A stretch of 64,000 bases of DNA from Meloidogyne chitwoodi (GCA_015183035.1 JACZZP010000003.1:248001-312000), one strand, 5' to 3'. Numbered from the stretch's first letter, positions 38,072 to 54,100 are shown. Notes: generated from the sequence alone by a model not told the origin. Numbers and translations are program-made.

Positions 38072-39953
38072 TTTTATTTAAAAATTATATACCTAAAATT
38101 AAAATTTTATTATTGAAATTCAGATGAATAAACGAATCTTTTCGTAGCCCAATTTAAATTTTGCAAGTATAATTTAAATAAAATTAAATTTTATTTAAAC
38201 AAAGAAATTTATAAAAAAATTTTCATACAAATCTGAACATACACACAAATGTATTTTCTTGAAGCTTAAAATGGCCGAATATTAATACAATCAACCTAAC
38301 AATGTTAGACAATGGATAAATGTGAAATTAAAAGGTTAGAGAATTAGACAAAATTATTTTTAGTAAGAGTAATAAAAATGTTTTCTTCAAGTTATACTAA
38401 ACATAAAGAAATATTAGAGATTAGAGAAAAAAAGAAAATAATGAAGCCAAAAATTATTTCGGAAAAAAACTATTTGACATGAGGACATTTTGCCAAATTA
38501 CAAAATGGTCATAAAGAAGAAATTTGACAATTTGCCGAAGTGTAACCAAAAATAGGCGTGTATGTTTTTTTCAATGCTTTACAATTTTGACAATTTTATT
38601 GGCATTTTTAGGCTGACAGCTGGATGGAATTTTTTAGACTTACCAGGCTATTTTTGATGCAAAAGTTTTATTTTTATTTTACTTTAACGTACTTTTTTCT
38701 TCTTCTAAACTTATTGCTTAAGTTTGAACTTAAATAACTCACCAATGGATTAACTATTTTAAGTGTTTTTGATATCATTTGATAGATAATTAAATTTACT
38801 ACAAAATAAAAATTAAAAGAAGTATTGTCTGTTTCTTTTAATTTTGTTTTTTAAAATTAATTAATGATATTTCCATTTTTTTTTAATTTTTTCTTTTTTA
38901 GTTGTCAAATAATATTTATTTTTTTAGCTTTAAAAATGGTAAAATTTCACATTCAATACAACCAAAATATAATAAAAAAAATTCTTCATTTTACTGCTCA
39001 ATTTGATTAACTAACCGCCAAAAACACTGCGACCTTCAAAGGCTAATTTTATTATTTTATTTATTTTTATTTTTTCTTCTGCTCTGCTAATTAGAGAAGA
39101 AAGAAAAGAAAAAAATAGTTAATAAATTTGCTCTTTTTCTCTACTACGACAAAGATTAATGGGTCATTTGATCTCAGTTCCACAACAATGCTCTCAACTG
39201 TTTCATCCCCATTTTGGTTTGCTTTTTTTGATATTTATTTTATTTATTATTTTTTATAACCTTTAAAGCTATAAAACACAAAAATACTTGTTTTTTACAA
39301 TCTAAGTCCTTGGGGTTTATTTTCTTTTTAAAATCAGTGGGGGTTCTCTTCAATACCTTTTGGTTGATTTTTTTGGCAGATCATTTTTATTTAATCCATT
39401 TTGATTTTTAAACATTTTTAAATTTAAGGAGAAACCTTGTGTACCGAATTTAATAATAAAACCATTTTTGGATTTTCTTCTCTTTTTCTTTTTTCCCCCT
39501 GTTTTCATTAATGATTTTATATTCGCAGCACGCTGCTAACCTCCCCCCTTTTTTATTTTTTTTCTTTACAATTTGAGAGTGTTTATTCATCATTCAATAG
39601 TAGTGGTTTTAACCTTTTTTAAAGCTAAAAATGTTTTTTAGTTTAAAATTGGAATGATTTGTAAAAATCAATAAATGAGAAAAATTTATTTTTTAATTTT
39701 CTATCAACTTTATGGGAGAAAATCAAGTAGTTAAATCCTCTAAATAATTTATTTTATCTTTTAATTTTGTTTTTGTATTTTTATTAATTAAAATACTCTT
39801 TTAAAAAATTGTTTTACGCCAGTGGGGTTCGAACCTTGAACCCTCTCCCCCAAAACTCAGAATTTTCCAACTTAACCAAAAATAACAAATGAAGGATTTT
39901 TGATTTTTTGCTTATCTTTTTGCTTTTTTAAATTTTTTAAAATTAATTTTCAG
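38072..39953. other. Divergent spacer upstream of GPALPP1 and MST kinase
   Basis: 1.9 kb of AT-rich spacer. It includes a short member of the GATAT(C/T)ATTNGATAGA repeat family at 38768-38815 and a tRNA-like sequence at 39818-39890. ATGATTT at 39654-39660, followed by GTAAAA, would splice in phase to the acceptor at 39953 and could be a first coding exon of the kinase; unproven. Confidence 0.5.
39815..39892 (-). repeat. tRNA-like sequence upstream of MST kinase
   Basis: Minus strand: TTTTGGTTAAGTTGGA (A box) and AAGGTTCGAACCCCACTGG (B box) separated by about 40 bases. Belongs to the GGTTAAGTGG subfamily with the copies at 40776, 45437 and 46215. Confidence 0.55.
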
Positions 39954-40015
39954 TTAATTCGCCAACTTCACCTCATTTACTCTCCCAAAATTCATCAAAA
40001 AATAATAGTCTTGAA

Positions 40016-43270
<3,255 letters not shown>

Positions 43271-43689
43271 AGAAAAATTTAATAATTAATTAATTAAAAA
43301 TAAAATTACGCAAAAAAGACCCTTTTTTTAAATTTTTTGTAAGCATTTTTTGCCTTTTTTTGTAATTTTTTTTCATCAATTTTATTCTGTGATTTTTAAT
43401 AATGTCACCCACTATTTTGTATTTTTGTGAATTGATAAATTTGAACTAAAAAATAATACTTATTATTGAAATGAAAAGATTTAATTTGTAGTATTCGAAC
43501 TGAGATATAAGTGATCAAGCACTAAGGCACCCCACAAACTTTGATCAATCACAACTTTTTGCAAATGAAACCTAAAATCCTAAATTTTTGCTTAGAGATA
43601 GATCAGACAATTACCTATAATTGGTACCATCGATAAGACCATACGAAGTATTTGGAACGAGTTGTGCGATCCAGAAAATCAGGATACAC

Positions 43690-44790
43690 CAAAACTTTGA
43701 GAGATCATAGCGTCTTTCATTTGGGACCTAAATCCATAAATTTTGGGTCAATGATAGATCAGACAATGATCTAAAGCTGGTACCATCGAGAAGTCCATTC
43801 GAACTATTTTGACCGAGATATGCGCTCTAGAGTAGATGGATGGACCCAAAACTTTGTTTGATCATATCTCCTTTAATTTGGGACCTAAATACATAAATTT
43901 TGGGTCAAAGATAGATGTAGCAATGGCTTATAATCATACAAATTTGTGTGTCAATTCGTTCAATTTGAGCCGAGATATGGATCAATTACTACCAAAATTT
44001 CAAATGCTCCTAGCACCTATAAAAAATGAAATATTAGTGAAAATTTTTGAAAAATTTTTGCCAAAAAATTAGAAATAATTGTCTAAATTTATGTACAAAA
44101 TTTTATCAAACTTTGTCCGTGGATTAAGGTTCGAAGGAGTTTTTTAATTTTTGCTTAGACTCAAACTAACCTTAATTAAATAGAATATTTTATGTTTTTT
44201 TAATATTTGACATTTTGATATTTATACATTATTCAATAAAAAATGTAAAAACTTCATAATATCAAATATTCTAAAAACATAAAATATTCAATATAATTAA
44301 GGTTAGTTTGAGTCTAAGCAGAAATTAAAAAACTCCGTCGAACCTTAATCCACGGACAAAGTTTGATAAAATTTTGTCCATAAATTTGGACAATTATTTA
44401 TAATTTTTTGGCAAAAATTTTTCAAAAATTTTCACTAATATTTCATTTTTTCTAGGTACTAGAAGCATTTGAAATTTTGGGAGTAATTGACCCATATCTC
44501 GGCTCAAATTGAACGAATTGACTAAAAAATTTGTATGATAATAAGCCATTGGTTGATCTGTCTTTGACCCAAAATTTATTGATTTAGATCCCAAATTAAC
44601 TGAGTTAGGATCAAACAAAGCCTTGGATCCACCAAAAATTTCGGGAGCACATATCTCGGTCAAAATAAGTCGAATGAACTTATCAATGATACCAATTATA
44701 GGTTATTGACTGATCCATCTTTAGCCCAAAATTTAGGATTCTAGGTCCAAAATGAAAGACGCTGTGATCTCTCAAAGTTTTGGGGTAATC
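43690..44790. repeat. 1.1 kb imperfect palindrome
   Basis: The left arm (about 43690-44225) and right arm (about 44250-44790) are reverse complements around 44240. The inner 44095-44200/44265-44376 parts match best, for example TTTGTCCGTGGATTAAGG against CCTTAATCCACGGACAAA. The outer part inverts whole satellite monomers. A foldback-type structure. Confidence 0.85.
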
Positions 44791-45960
44791 CATTACCCCC
44801 AGAACTTCGAGATCGAATTACTCGGCTCAAAAGCATCGTATTGACTATCAATCAACGTACGATTGTAGCCAATTTTATTTTGAATTTTTTGACAAAAATT
44901 TTCAAAAAATTTTCCCCCAAACTTGAAAAAAATAAAAAGTTATGGCCATTTGAAATTTGAGTTACTGAAATTTTTTAAAATTTTAAATTAAACATTTTAG
45001 GACAAATATGATATCATTCGAAAGAGCTTAAAAAACTAAATCGAAAGAGCTATGACGTAAACAGATATGTAGTATAGAAGTCGAGATATGCGCTCCAGAA
45101 ATTTTGGGGGAGATAACGTTTACCCCCAGAAACTTTGTTTGATCATATCTCCTTTAATTTGGTACCTAAATCCTTAAATTTTGGGTCAACGATAGATCAG
45201 CTAATGGCTTAGTAAAGTACGAATTTTTTAGTCAATTCGTTGCTTTTAAGCCAAGATATAGATGAATAACAATTATACGGCAAAATTTTTATGAAAATAC
45301 CTTAATTTTCTTTAATTTAATTTTTAAGCTTTTCTAACTAAAATAGCAATTTAAAATTTTGCTAAATAATGCCCATAGAGTCAAGAAATTTAATTAAATT
45401 AAAATTAAAAATTTTCCACCACCCAGTTTCCCATAAAAAATTAATTTCCATCAGAAGGATTCGAACCTTGGTCATTTTTTTTCATTTCTCCCACAAAAAC
45501 TGAGAAATTTCCACTTAACCAAAAATATATTTTTCTCCCCTATATTTTCTCAATATTCAGGAGCCTGTATCTCTGCTTAAATATTAAATTAGAGATAATT
45601 GAATAGCTCATTCGATTCAGCTTTAAAAGCTCTTTCGAATGATATCATATTTGTCCTAAAATGTTTAATTTAAAATTTTAAAAAATTTCAGTAACTCAAA
45701 TTTCAAATGGCCATAACTTTTTATTTTTTTCAAGTTTGGGGGAAAATTTTTTGAAAATTTTTGTCAAAAAATTCGAAATAAAATTGGCTACAATCGTACG
45801 TTGATTGATAGTCAATACGATGCTTTTGAGCCGAGTAATGCACTCTCAAAGTTCTGGGGGTAAAGGATTACCCCAAAACTTTGAGAGATCACAGCGTCTT
45901 TCATTTTGGACCTAGAATCCCAAATTTTGGGTTAATGATGGATCAGTCAATAACCTATAA
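44700..45960. repeat. Second long inverted repeat, arms about 350 bp
   Basis: Arm 44700-45045 is the reverse complement of 45615-45960, for example GATATCATTCGAAAGAGCT at about 45010-45030 against AGCTCTTTCGAATGATATC at 45626, and GCATCGTATTGACTATCAAT on both sides. The spacer holds one satellite monomer and the tRNA-like sequence at 45437. Confidence 0.85.
45437..45525 (-). repeat. tRNA-like sequence (GGTTAAGTGG subfamily)
   Basis: Minus strand: TTTTTGGTTAAGTGGAAA and CCAAGGTTCGAATCCTTCTG. A and B boxes are 60 bases apart, longer than in a normal tRNA, suggesting an insertion or a variable-arm expansion. Confidence 0.6.
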
Positions 45961-46214
45961 TTGGTACCATTGATAAGTCCATTCGACCTATTTGGACCAA
46001 GCTATGCGCTCCTGAAATTCTGGAGGGATATAACTGTTTACCCCCATAACTTTGTTTAAACATATCTCTTTTGATTTGGGACCTAGAGCCATAAATTTTG
46101 GATCAACGATATATGTACCAATGGACCATAATTGTACCGAACGGATAGTCAATACGTTTTATTTGAGCCGAGATATGCGCTTCTGAATATTGAGAAAATA
46201 TAGGGGAGAAAAAT

Positions 46215-46298
46215 ATACTTTTGGTTAAGTGGAGAATTTTCATTTTTTGTGGGAGAAATGAAAAAAATGACCAAGGTTCGAATCCTTCTGGTGGATAT
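46215..46298 (+). repeat. tRNA-like sequence, inverted partner of 45437-45525
   Basis: Plus strand: TTTTGGTTAAGTGGAGAA (A box) and CCAAGGTTCGAATCCTTCTG (B box). Same insert length as its inverted partner. Confidence 0.6.
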
Positions 46299-47133
46299 TA
46301 ATTTTTTATGAGAAACTTAAATCTATAAATTTTGGGTCAATGATAGAGGTACAAATGGACCATAATTGTACCGAACTGATAGTCATTTCGTCCCATTTGG
46401 ACCGATATATGCGCTCCCGAAATTATTGGAGGATATAACTGTTTATCCCAAAACTTTGAGAGATCAAAGCTTTGTTAATTTTGGACCTAAAATCCTAAAT
46501 TTTGGGATAAAGATGGATCACTCAATGATCTAAAGCTGATACCATCGACGGGTCCATTCGTGGTATTTGGACCGAAATGTTCGCTCCAGAATATACTGTG
46601 GGTGAATGTTCATACTGTATTATAGGAGGAGTTACTGGTAAGCTCTGGACTATACTGCTTTCATTCGAAAGAGCTAAAAAATCTAGAAATTATCAACTCT
46701 ATTCTGAAACTCAAATACTTAAAAATATAAATTTTTATCAAAGTAAAAGTTCGAATCATAATAAAATTAAAAAAGCTGCTATAGAACTAAATTAATCAAA
46801 CAATAATAATATGGCTTATATATTTTTAAAGCAGTTTTCTGGGAAGAAAGGAGTAAAGGTATTTTATAAAAAGAATGAAAAAAAATAGAATTTTTATAGC
46901 AGTCAAAATTAGGGTTGTTCCACTGAGACTCAAAGGAACAAATTTTTGAGACTCAAATAGGGGAGGTTCAAAACACTCGGAAAAATTCTCCAATCCACCA
47001 TGAAATTAATTTCGCATTTTTTTTAATTTTCCAATTTTTTCCTTCCCCGTTCCATGGAGAACCCTAAGAGAGTCAAAATTAATTGTATATTAAAAATGAG
47101 AGGTCGATAGAGAATAAATAAAATTAAAAAAAC

Positions 47134-50100
47134 TCAAAAATTCATTAAAGTCGAATCACTTAATAATTCTGTAAAACCAAATTCACGTATTAATTTTGAC
47201 AAACGTAATTTCCAAAATTTGAACATTTCATTTGTTTTTAGGTCAATTGGTTCTTTTGAGGATTTTCTACGTTCCATGATTGAATAGGGAAGACAGGCGA
47301 GAATATCTGAAAATTTATAAAAATAAAATAGTCACTCAAAAATAATTTAAAAATTTTTTCCATCATTGGGGTTCGAACTTCCACCTTTATACACTTAAAC
47401 TTTGCATTTTTCTTTTTTAAAATTCATTTTAATTTTTAATAAATATTTTTAATTATATTAATAAAATTTTAAACATTAATTTGATCAAAAACATTATTTA
47501 AAATTTGTTTTCCAGCAGTGGGGTTCGAACCTCGCTCCTTTATGCGCTAAAACTTTACATTTTCCAACTACACCAAAGTTTACGAAATAAAAATATTTAA
47601 ATTTGTTAAGTTTTTCTTTTATAACTCTTGTCTGAATGATCATTTTTTAATGTTTTTGGTATCATTCGATAGAGAAAAAAATTTGCTACAAAATATATAA
47701 AAAATCAAAATATTTGGTTAAAAACAAAAAAAGTTATAAATAAAAAACAGAACGACAAAATGATTTTTTCAAGTTTTTCAAGTTAAAACAATTTTTAATA
47801 AATTTGATTTTTATTTAATTTTATAGAGAATTTTTTTCTCTATCGAATAATACCAAAAAATATTAAAAAAGGACCATACAATCAATAATTATTAAAGAAA
47901 AACTAATCTACATTAATATATCAATTAAAGGAAACTTTGGTGTAGTCGGAAAATGTAAAGTTTAAGCGCATAAAGGAGCGAGGTTCGAATCCCAATGGCG
48001 GAAAATAATTTTTAAATATTTCCAAAAATTCAAATTAACTTAAAAAAAATTAAGTAAACTAACTATTAGCTTGTTTAGCCATTTTATATCGAATACAAGT
48101 CGGGAAATGAGCAGCTAAACGTCTTTGAACAAATCTTTTAACATTAATTTCCTCATTTTCCAAAGGCAATAAATTAAATATGGCAACGCCTTTTGATGAA
48201 AGTTTTCTTTTTATTAAACCCAAAGATGTAGAAGATATTAAATTAGATGCTGGACAAGGCATTGAATTTTGTTGGACATTTTGTTCGTCTTTTTTATTAT
48301 TTTTAGTAGAAGAATTGTCATTTTTTATTATTGAATTACACGCATCGATTATTATGGCATCGTAAAGTTGAGAATCTAAATTGAATAAATTTTAAAAGTT
48401 TTATTTTTTTGTATTACAATATTAAAATATTCAATAAAATAATTAAATATACAAAAAACTTAAAAAAATCCCAAGTAATTTTATTTAAAAATAAAAGAAT
48501 GTCAAAATTTAAGAAAATACGGAAAACAAAACTCCCAAAAAACTCACAAAAAAATTCCAAAAAATTAAATTAAATAAAAACCATTTATCAACTTTCCACT
48601 GGATCCTCCTCTTCGTTTAAAAGAATTTTGTTTTCCAACAAAAGCCTCAATTCCGTCTTGGACAAAAACTCGTCTAGTATCATCATTAACTTTAAATTAA
48701 AAAATTAATTTAAAATTAATTTTTTAAATTAAAAAAACCTGTATTAAACCATTTTTTAGCTAATTGTGCAACACACTGATTTACTTCAAATATTGTAATA
48801 TTTAACTGAAAAAAAAGAAAATAAATAAATCTTTAGATGGGTAAAATATCTAGGCAAAATTAATAAAAAAAAAAAATTAATTAAAAAAATATTAAATTTT
48901 AACGGCCAACAAAGATCCAGGAACTCACATAATTAAATGTTAACCTCACACAAACCCCTCGTCTAAGAAAAATATAATTTAATTAAAAATGGTCTTAGAA
49001 AAAGGGAAATTAACATAAAAAAGACAAAAAAACTCTTAAAAAATTAAAAAATATTTATTTAATTTACCCAAGGAAATTTTATATGCCAAAACATGTCAAG
49101 AGAACCACCACCCAATCCAATTATCAAAACTTGATTTTTAAAAGAAGTTTTATCTTCATTATTTTGTTGTAAAGATCCAACAACAAAGGGAAGAATTGCC
49201 ATAGCTGCTACATATTCATTTAAAATTAGTGTGTGATCAACAGTCCAAAGACGAGTGTCAGAATTAAAAACATTATTAAATGCTTTAAAAAATACAAAAA
49301 TTTAAATTTATTAAATTAAAAAAACCTTTAGGGGGAATTAAAGCAACCTCAGACTCAAAGTCAGTAGTAGACTTTCCATTAAATATACCAAAGAAAAGAG
49401 CACGATGAGCTGTTTTACTAAAATTAAAAAATAACCATTGTGGAAAATTGAAAATAAATAAAGTTTCCGGAAAATAGCTTTATTATCATGCTAATCTAAA
49501 CAATTTGAGTCTGTTTTTTCTATACTAGCGAATAAGGACCAAAAATACTTAAAATAACATAAACAATGAATAGAACCAGAGGGTAGTCTTAGAATATCAG
49601 CTCATTGAACCACAACCGTCAGCGAAGATCCAGAATATCAGCTCGTGAACCTCGACCGTCAGCGTAGGACTAGAACTTAGTTCCAGAACCACATACCATT
49701 GGCACAGCTCACAGAACGTCAAATCATAGACCAACACCGTTGGCGTATTTGTAGACTTTTTGGTAATCGTTATTAAAAAGGTGGAGTGGAAGTAGGGATG
49801 AAAAAAACGAGACTTAAAAAAGTAAAAAATAATACTCAAGTTGGGGTGTGACCAAAAAAATCTAGAAAAATCAGAACAAACATAAAAAATTTCCGGAAAA
49901 CTTTACAAGTGTTTATTCAAGTTTACAACTCTACAGAAAAAACCTTGCATAGTCCAGAATGTTAACAATCGTGCAACAATCCTCTTTATTGTCACCTTTC
50001 TCACAAATCCTTTCAACTTCAAGTATACGAATATTAGATCGACTAGCAGGAACATCAGCAAAAGTGAGATCAGCGATTGTCCAACTCCACCCGATTGAAT

Positions 50101-50431
50101 AAAGAAAAGTCTGAATTTTTAAATTTAAATAAAAAGAAATTAATTAAAAAATGAATACAATGACTAGCAAGCAAGTAAAGCAAAGACAGGAAAGCAAACG
50201 AAAACAAGCTTCAACTTTTGTACAATTTCCAACTCTTCTCCTCCATCTCCAAATACATTTTCGTCTTGTCCAAGTATTTATTAATTTTTGTTTGTCTTCT
50301 TCTCCATCTTCGTCTGAACAGCCTCCATCAGTAAGACTTGATTTTAAAGGTGAAAGTGTTGTCAAGGTCGAATGAGGTGGTACTAATGGACTTATTCCAC
50401 TATTTGCCATTAATTGAAAGAAAAGTGACAT
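47134..50431 (-). CDS. METTL13-like (spermidine-synthase-fold) SAM methyltransferase with N-terminal membrane segment
   Basis: A class I methyltransferase related to the C-terminal domain of METTL13/eEF1A-KNMT. Exons 50431-50159, 50110-49944, 49417-49326, 49282-49068, 48805-48739, 48689-48582, 48375-48064 and 47306-47134 join in frame to 468 aa. After a short cytosolic part, LLSCLCFTCLLVI looks like a signal anchor. SAM-binding motif I is VLIIGLGGGSLDMFWHIKFP. The acidic post-I strand is ITIFEVNQCVAQLAKKWF, then VFVQDGIEAFVGK and YDAIIIDACNS. The closing strand is SSKGVAIFNLLP. The final exon gives NNILACLPYSIMERRK, matching METTL13 ...NEILFCQL. A stop at 48059 is seen only if the last 757 bp intron is not removed. 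That intron has a GTTAGT donor and a TTTTCAG acceptor and holds repeats. The substrate is unknown. Confidence 0.8.
47355..47410 (-). repeat. Truncated tRNA-like sequence in methyltransferase last intron
   Basis: Minus strand B box AAGTTCGAACCCCAATGATGG; the A-box end is cut off. GGTGTAGTCGG subfamily by its flanks. Confidence 0.45.
47512..47582 (-). repeat. tRNA-like sequence in methyltransferase last intron
   Basis: Minus strand: TTTGGTGTAGTTGGAAAATG and AGGTTCGAACCCCACTGCTGG. Almost identical to 42113-42180 and 47937-48003. Confidence 0.65.
47635..48005 (+). repeat. 390 bp repeat with a terminal tRNA-like part, copy 2 (inverted partner of 42107-42495)
   Basis: The body (GGTATCATTCGATAGAG, TTGCTACAAAATATA, AGTTATAAATAAAAAAC, TCTCTATCGAATAATACC) precedes a tRNA-like end at 47937-48003 (TTTGGTGTAGTCGG, GAGGTTCGAATCCC). 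Inverted relative to copy 1, with 5.1 kb between them, and lying wholly within the last intron of the methyltransferase gene. Confidence 0.75.
49591..49753. repeat. Four-copy 41 bp tandem repeat in methyltransferase intron
   Basis: Units at 49591, 49632, 49672 and 49713. The first two share AGAATATCAGCTC and GACCGTCAGCG-like ends; the last two are more diverged. The block is noticeably GC-richer than its surroundings. Confidence 0.8.
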
Positions 50432-51116
50432 TTATTGAGCAATAAATTACATAACTAAAAGTTAAAAAAATGTAAAAAAAAAATAAAAAGAAAAATTTAC
50501 AAAAAAAAACAAGACTCAACAATCCGTTACGAAAAGTATATAGACACACGTCATTTAGTCGCAAACAACTTAGTCACAAGTGTCTTTGATTCTTTTTCTC
50601 TAATTATCTATATTTAAAATACTGACTAGCTTTCTCATGTTGTGTGTGACTAATTGACTGTAAAATAAACAAAAAATAATGTTCTAACCTTCCGGAAAGT
50701 TTAATTAATTTTTCTAACTAATTTCAAGTTTTCCGGAAGGTTAATGTTTTCCGGAAAGTTTTAAGCTTTCAGTGTTATCTAAATGACAATAAGGTAATTA
50801 GAGAGTGAAAAACAAGCAACGGCAGTTAAAAGAAAGGAGACAGAGTAATTGAAAATAGAGTCTCGAAACATTAAAAATATAAATTACCAAAATAAAATCT
50901 TTAAAATAAAAAATAATATTTAAAAAATATAAAAAAGTCAGCCAGACATTTTTAAAACAAAAAAAATTCAAAAAACGATTTTCTTTAAAAAAAGGAATAA
51001 AATGTGAGATCACAACAAGCAAAAATACAAAAACAAAAATAATATAATATTCTCCTAAAATAATTATTTTTTTTTTATTTTTTAATATTAATCATCAATA
51101 ATTAAAAATAAAATTT
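50432..51116. other. Spacer between INTS3 stop and methyltransferase start
   Basis: A 685 bp AT-rich spacer with three TTTTCCGGAA words at 50690-50760. No gene recognised. Confidence 0.5.
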
Positions 51117-54100
51117 TTAATAATCATCGTCAGATTCACTTTCCTTCGTTGCTTTACGTTTTCTTTTTGTTGGTGTTCCATCACGATATTTTTTCTGGAA
51201 GAAAAAAATATTAATTTTAATAAAATCAATTTTAATTTTTTATTATTCTTATTTATCAAAAATTAAAAAAAAATTTAAACTATAAACTATTAATACAAAC
51301 TATAAACTACAAATACAAACTACAACCCACAAACATTAAATACCTAAAAAACCCATCATTTAATATTTTTTAAAAACTTGTATATACTTTAGGTAAAAAC
51401 ACCCTCCCCATTTATTCGCCAAATATTAAAAGGAAAAAATATAAAAAAACCTAAAGTATTTATACAATTTAAATTAATAAAGGGTAAGGTAGAGGGATAA
51501 ATAAATTAAAATTTTATATAAATAACAAAAAAAAAATTAAAAAACAAACAAAAAACAAACAAAAACAAACATTTTTACAACAAAATATCTACACAAATTA
51601 AATATAATTTTTTTTGAATTTTTAATATAAATTTTCTATCAATTTAAAAACAAAAAACTAAACATAAATTTTTATTTATTTATTTTAAAATTTAATTTTT
51701 TTTTTAAATTTTTCTTTTTTACCAATTTAAAAAAGCCCTAACATTCATATTAATTTTATTATTATTTTTTTTATTTTTAACCTTATTATTATTATTTGCT
51801 TTTCGTCTAGCAAGTTTTCCTCCATGAGCATTTAATACTTGTTCCTCTTCTAGCATAATATCAAATAAAGCAAATAATTCATCAAATTTATTTTTTAATT
51901 CAACAGCTTTAGGATTACGTTTTACTAACATTGCCATATCCAATAAAAGCTGATTTTTTAGAAAATTTTCAGCACTATGTGAATCTTTTTCCATACAATG
52001 CTTACGTAAATTATCCTTTAAAATAAATAAATTAAAATTAAATAATTTAAATAATTAAAATAAACCAAATGTCCAAAAATATATTCAGCTGTCAAAACAC
52101 GATTATTATTCTTCATTATTTTTGTAGAAGAATGTCCACTAGGACTAGTACAATTTGCTTTAATATCACCAGTTGAAATTACTTTTTTCATCATTTTACT
52201 TATACAAGTAGCCACTGGAGGAATATTTTCATCATAATCAATAAGTAACTAAAAAAAGAATTTTAAAACAATATGTAAAAAAATTTTTTTTAACAAATTT
52301 TCTAAATTTTAAGCAAAAAACGATAGTTAGTATTTTTGATAAAGCGGAGAAAATTAAAAAAAAATAATTTTTTAAAAAATTAAATTTTTAATAAAATTTT
52401 GACTAAAAATTTTATTAAAACTTAGTAATAATAATAGATATTATAGTAAATTTAAACAATAAAAAATTAAACATTTAATCCCAAAAAAGCATTTTTTCCC
52501 TCAAAAATAATTTTAAAAAATTAAAAAAAACCTTTATTGCATCTACTGTGAACAAATCCTCATTTGGTGGCCTCAAAAGTAAATTGCGCACCAAGTTTTT
52601 CATTACAGCAATGTCTGGATTAGGTTCCATATTACGCATTATTACAATAATGGCTGCAGTAGCTTCCGGATGTTGTTTGTAATTTAGTCTTTGTCTAAAG
52701 ATTTTTTAATAAATTAATTTTTATTTAATAATTGTGATTATTTTCCGGAAAGTTTCAAAAACAATTCTGATTGTTCCGGAAAGTTTCAAAAACAATTCTG
52801 ATTATTTTCCGGAAAGTTTTGAAAGTAATTCTGATTATTTTCCGGAAAGTTACAAAACTCTTTCAAATTATTTTTCGGAAAGTTTCAAAAACAATTCTGA
52901 TTTTTCCGGAAAGTTTCAAAAACAATTCTGATTATTTTCCGGAAAGTTTCAAAACTCTTTCAGATTATTTTCCGGAAAGTTTCAAAAACAATTCTGATTT
53001 TTCCGGAAAGTTTCAAAACTATTTCTGATTTTTCCGTAAAATTTTAAAAACAATTCTGATTATTTTCCGGAAAGTTTTGAAAGTAATTCTGATTATTTAA
53101 AATTAAATAAATAACTCACAGTATATCAATAAATTTGTCAAACTCAACAGCTTCCGTTTGTAACATTTGCCAAAGCATAATTTGTTCAAGAGAGTCCCAC
53201 TTGAGAGAATCTATCAACATTGTTAGAACATTACCCCCACCAAACATAACAATATTTTCACGAACAATTTCACTCATTAAACGAGATAAAAGTCGAGGGT
53301 TAATTCCCCCACAAATTAGACGCATAATTTTTGTTGGAGGACCAAATGGAGTTAAACGAGCAAGTACATTTACAAGAATATGAGAAAATAATTGATAATC
53401 GTCAAAGGAACATTGCTTTAAATTAAAATAAAATTATTTAAATAAAAGGTTGAAAAAACTGAAAACTTTTAGGTAGACAGCCCAATTATTCGCAAAAAAT
53501 ATATTTTTTATATATATACCAAAAATATTTATTAAAAAAAATTAAAAAAATAAACCTCAAGATCTTTAGCCAATTGTCTTTCCCATTCAACATCCATTGC
53601 TTCACAAACATTTTTATAAGTTTCAACAGCCTGATCAACTGTAGGACAATCACTACCTCTACTCAATCGTCTATTTTCTCGTTCAATACTTGAAAGAAAC
53701 AAAAGAAATAAATAACCAATTCGATGGCATTCTTCAATCATCTTTTTTAATATACCAAGAAGAAAGCGTCTAGTATCCGTCTCTTCACCAGAAAGGCACA
53801 AAGTTTTGAAAAAACGAAATAGAGGATGTTCCAAAAACTCAGAAATTTCTCTTAAAAAATAAAAAATTTATTAAAAAAAAAAATAATAAAACTCGATTGA
53901 AGGTTCTTCATTAGTCAAGTAACTATTACTTTGTTCTAAATAACTTTCAAGAATTCTGAGTAAGCAAAGAGCAATATATTCAGTCTGATCACATTCCATT
54001 TCATTCTTAAAATAATAAAAACTTTTTTTTGAAAATCGGACACCCCATTTATTCGCAAAACATAAAAAAATAAAATTACTTAGTTAAAAAACATTGGAAA

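Larger units (their letters stand above)
45410..46320. repeat. Third inverted repeat carrying a tRNA-like sequence in each arm
   Basis: Arm 45410-45565 (minus-strand tRNA-like at 45437-45525) is inverted at 46180-46320 (plus-strand tRNA-like at 46215-46298). Each arm includes TTTTTGGTTAAGTGGA, GACCAAGGTTCGAATCCTTC and TTTCTCAATATTCAG or its complement. Confidence 0.8.
43485..46600. repeat. Block of about 155 bp satellite-like monomers in mixed orientation
   Basis: At least nine monomers share AAACTTTG(TTT/AGA)GATCATA, a CCTTTAATTTGGGACCTAAA-like word, AAATTTTGGGTCAA(T/C)GATAGA, TGGTACCATCGA and GAGATATGCGCTC. Direct copies start at about 43530, 43689, 43844, 45130, 45885, 46035 and 46440 (43689 to 43844 is 155 bp), with inverted copies at about 44495-44645 and 44650-44790. 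The block lies between the converging MST and methyltransferase genes. No protein is encoded, and the ORFs in it are chance readings of the repeat. Confidence 0.85.

Noticed and set aside
43836..44663. Two similar open frames on opposite strands as a duplicated gene
   Set aside because: They are readings of the two arms of the satellite palindrome, and the similarity is at DNA level from the inverted repeat.
46577..46795. 72-codon plus-strand frame beyond the satellite block
   Set aside because: No splice signals or family motifs, and it starts inside a repeat monomer; probably chance.
48180..48365. Plus-strand 61-codon frame opposite the methyltransferase
   Set aside because: Antisense shadow of the conserved exon at 48375-48064.
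48930..48976. An extra small exon between the GLGGG exon and the ITIFEVNQ exon of the methyltransferase
   Set aside because: Direct joining of 49068 to 48805 keeps the frame and fits the family spacing between motif I and the next strand better than adding this segment.
52734..53028. Plus-strand frames encoding repeated ESFKNNSDYFPESF-like peptides
   Set aside because: They arise from reading the intronic CCGGAA minisatellite, antisense to INTS3, not from a real repeat protein.
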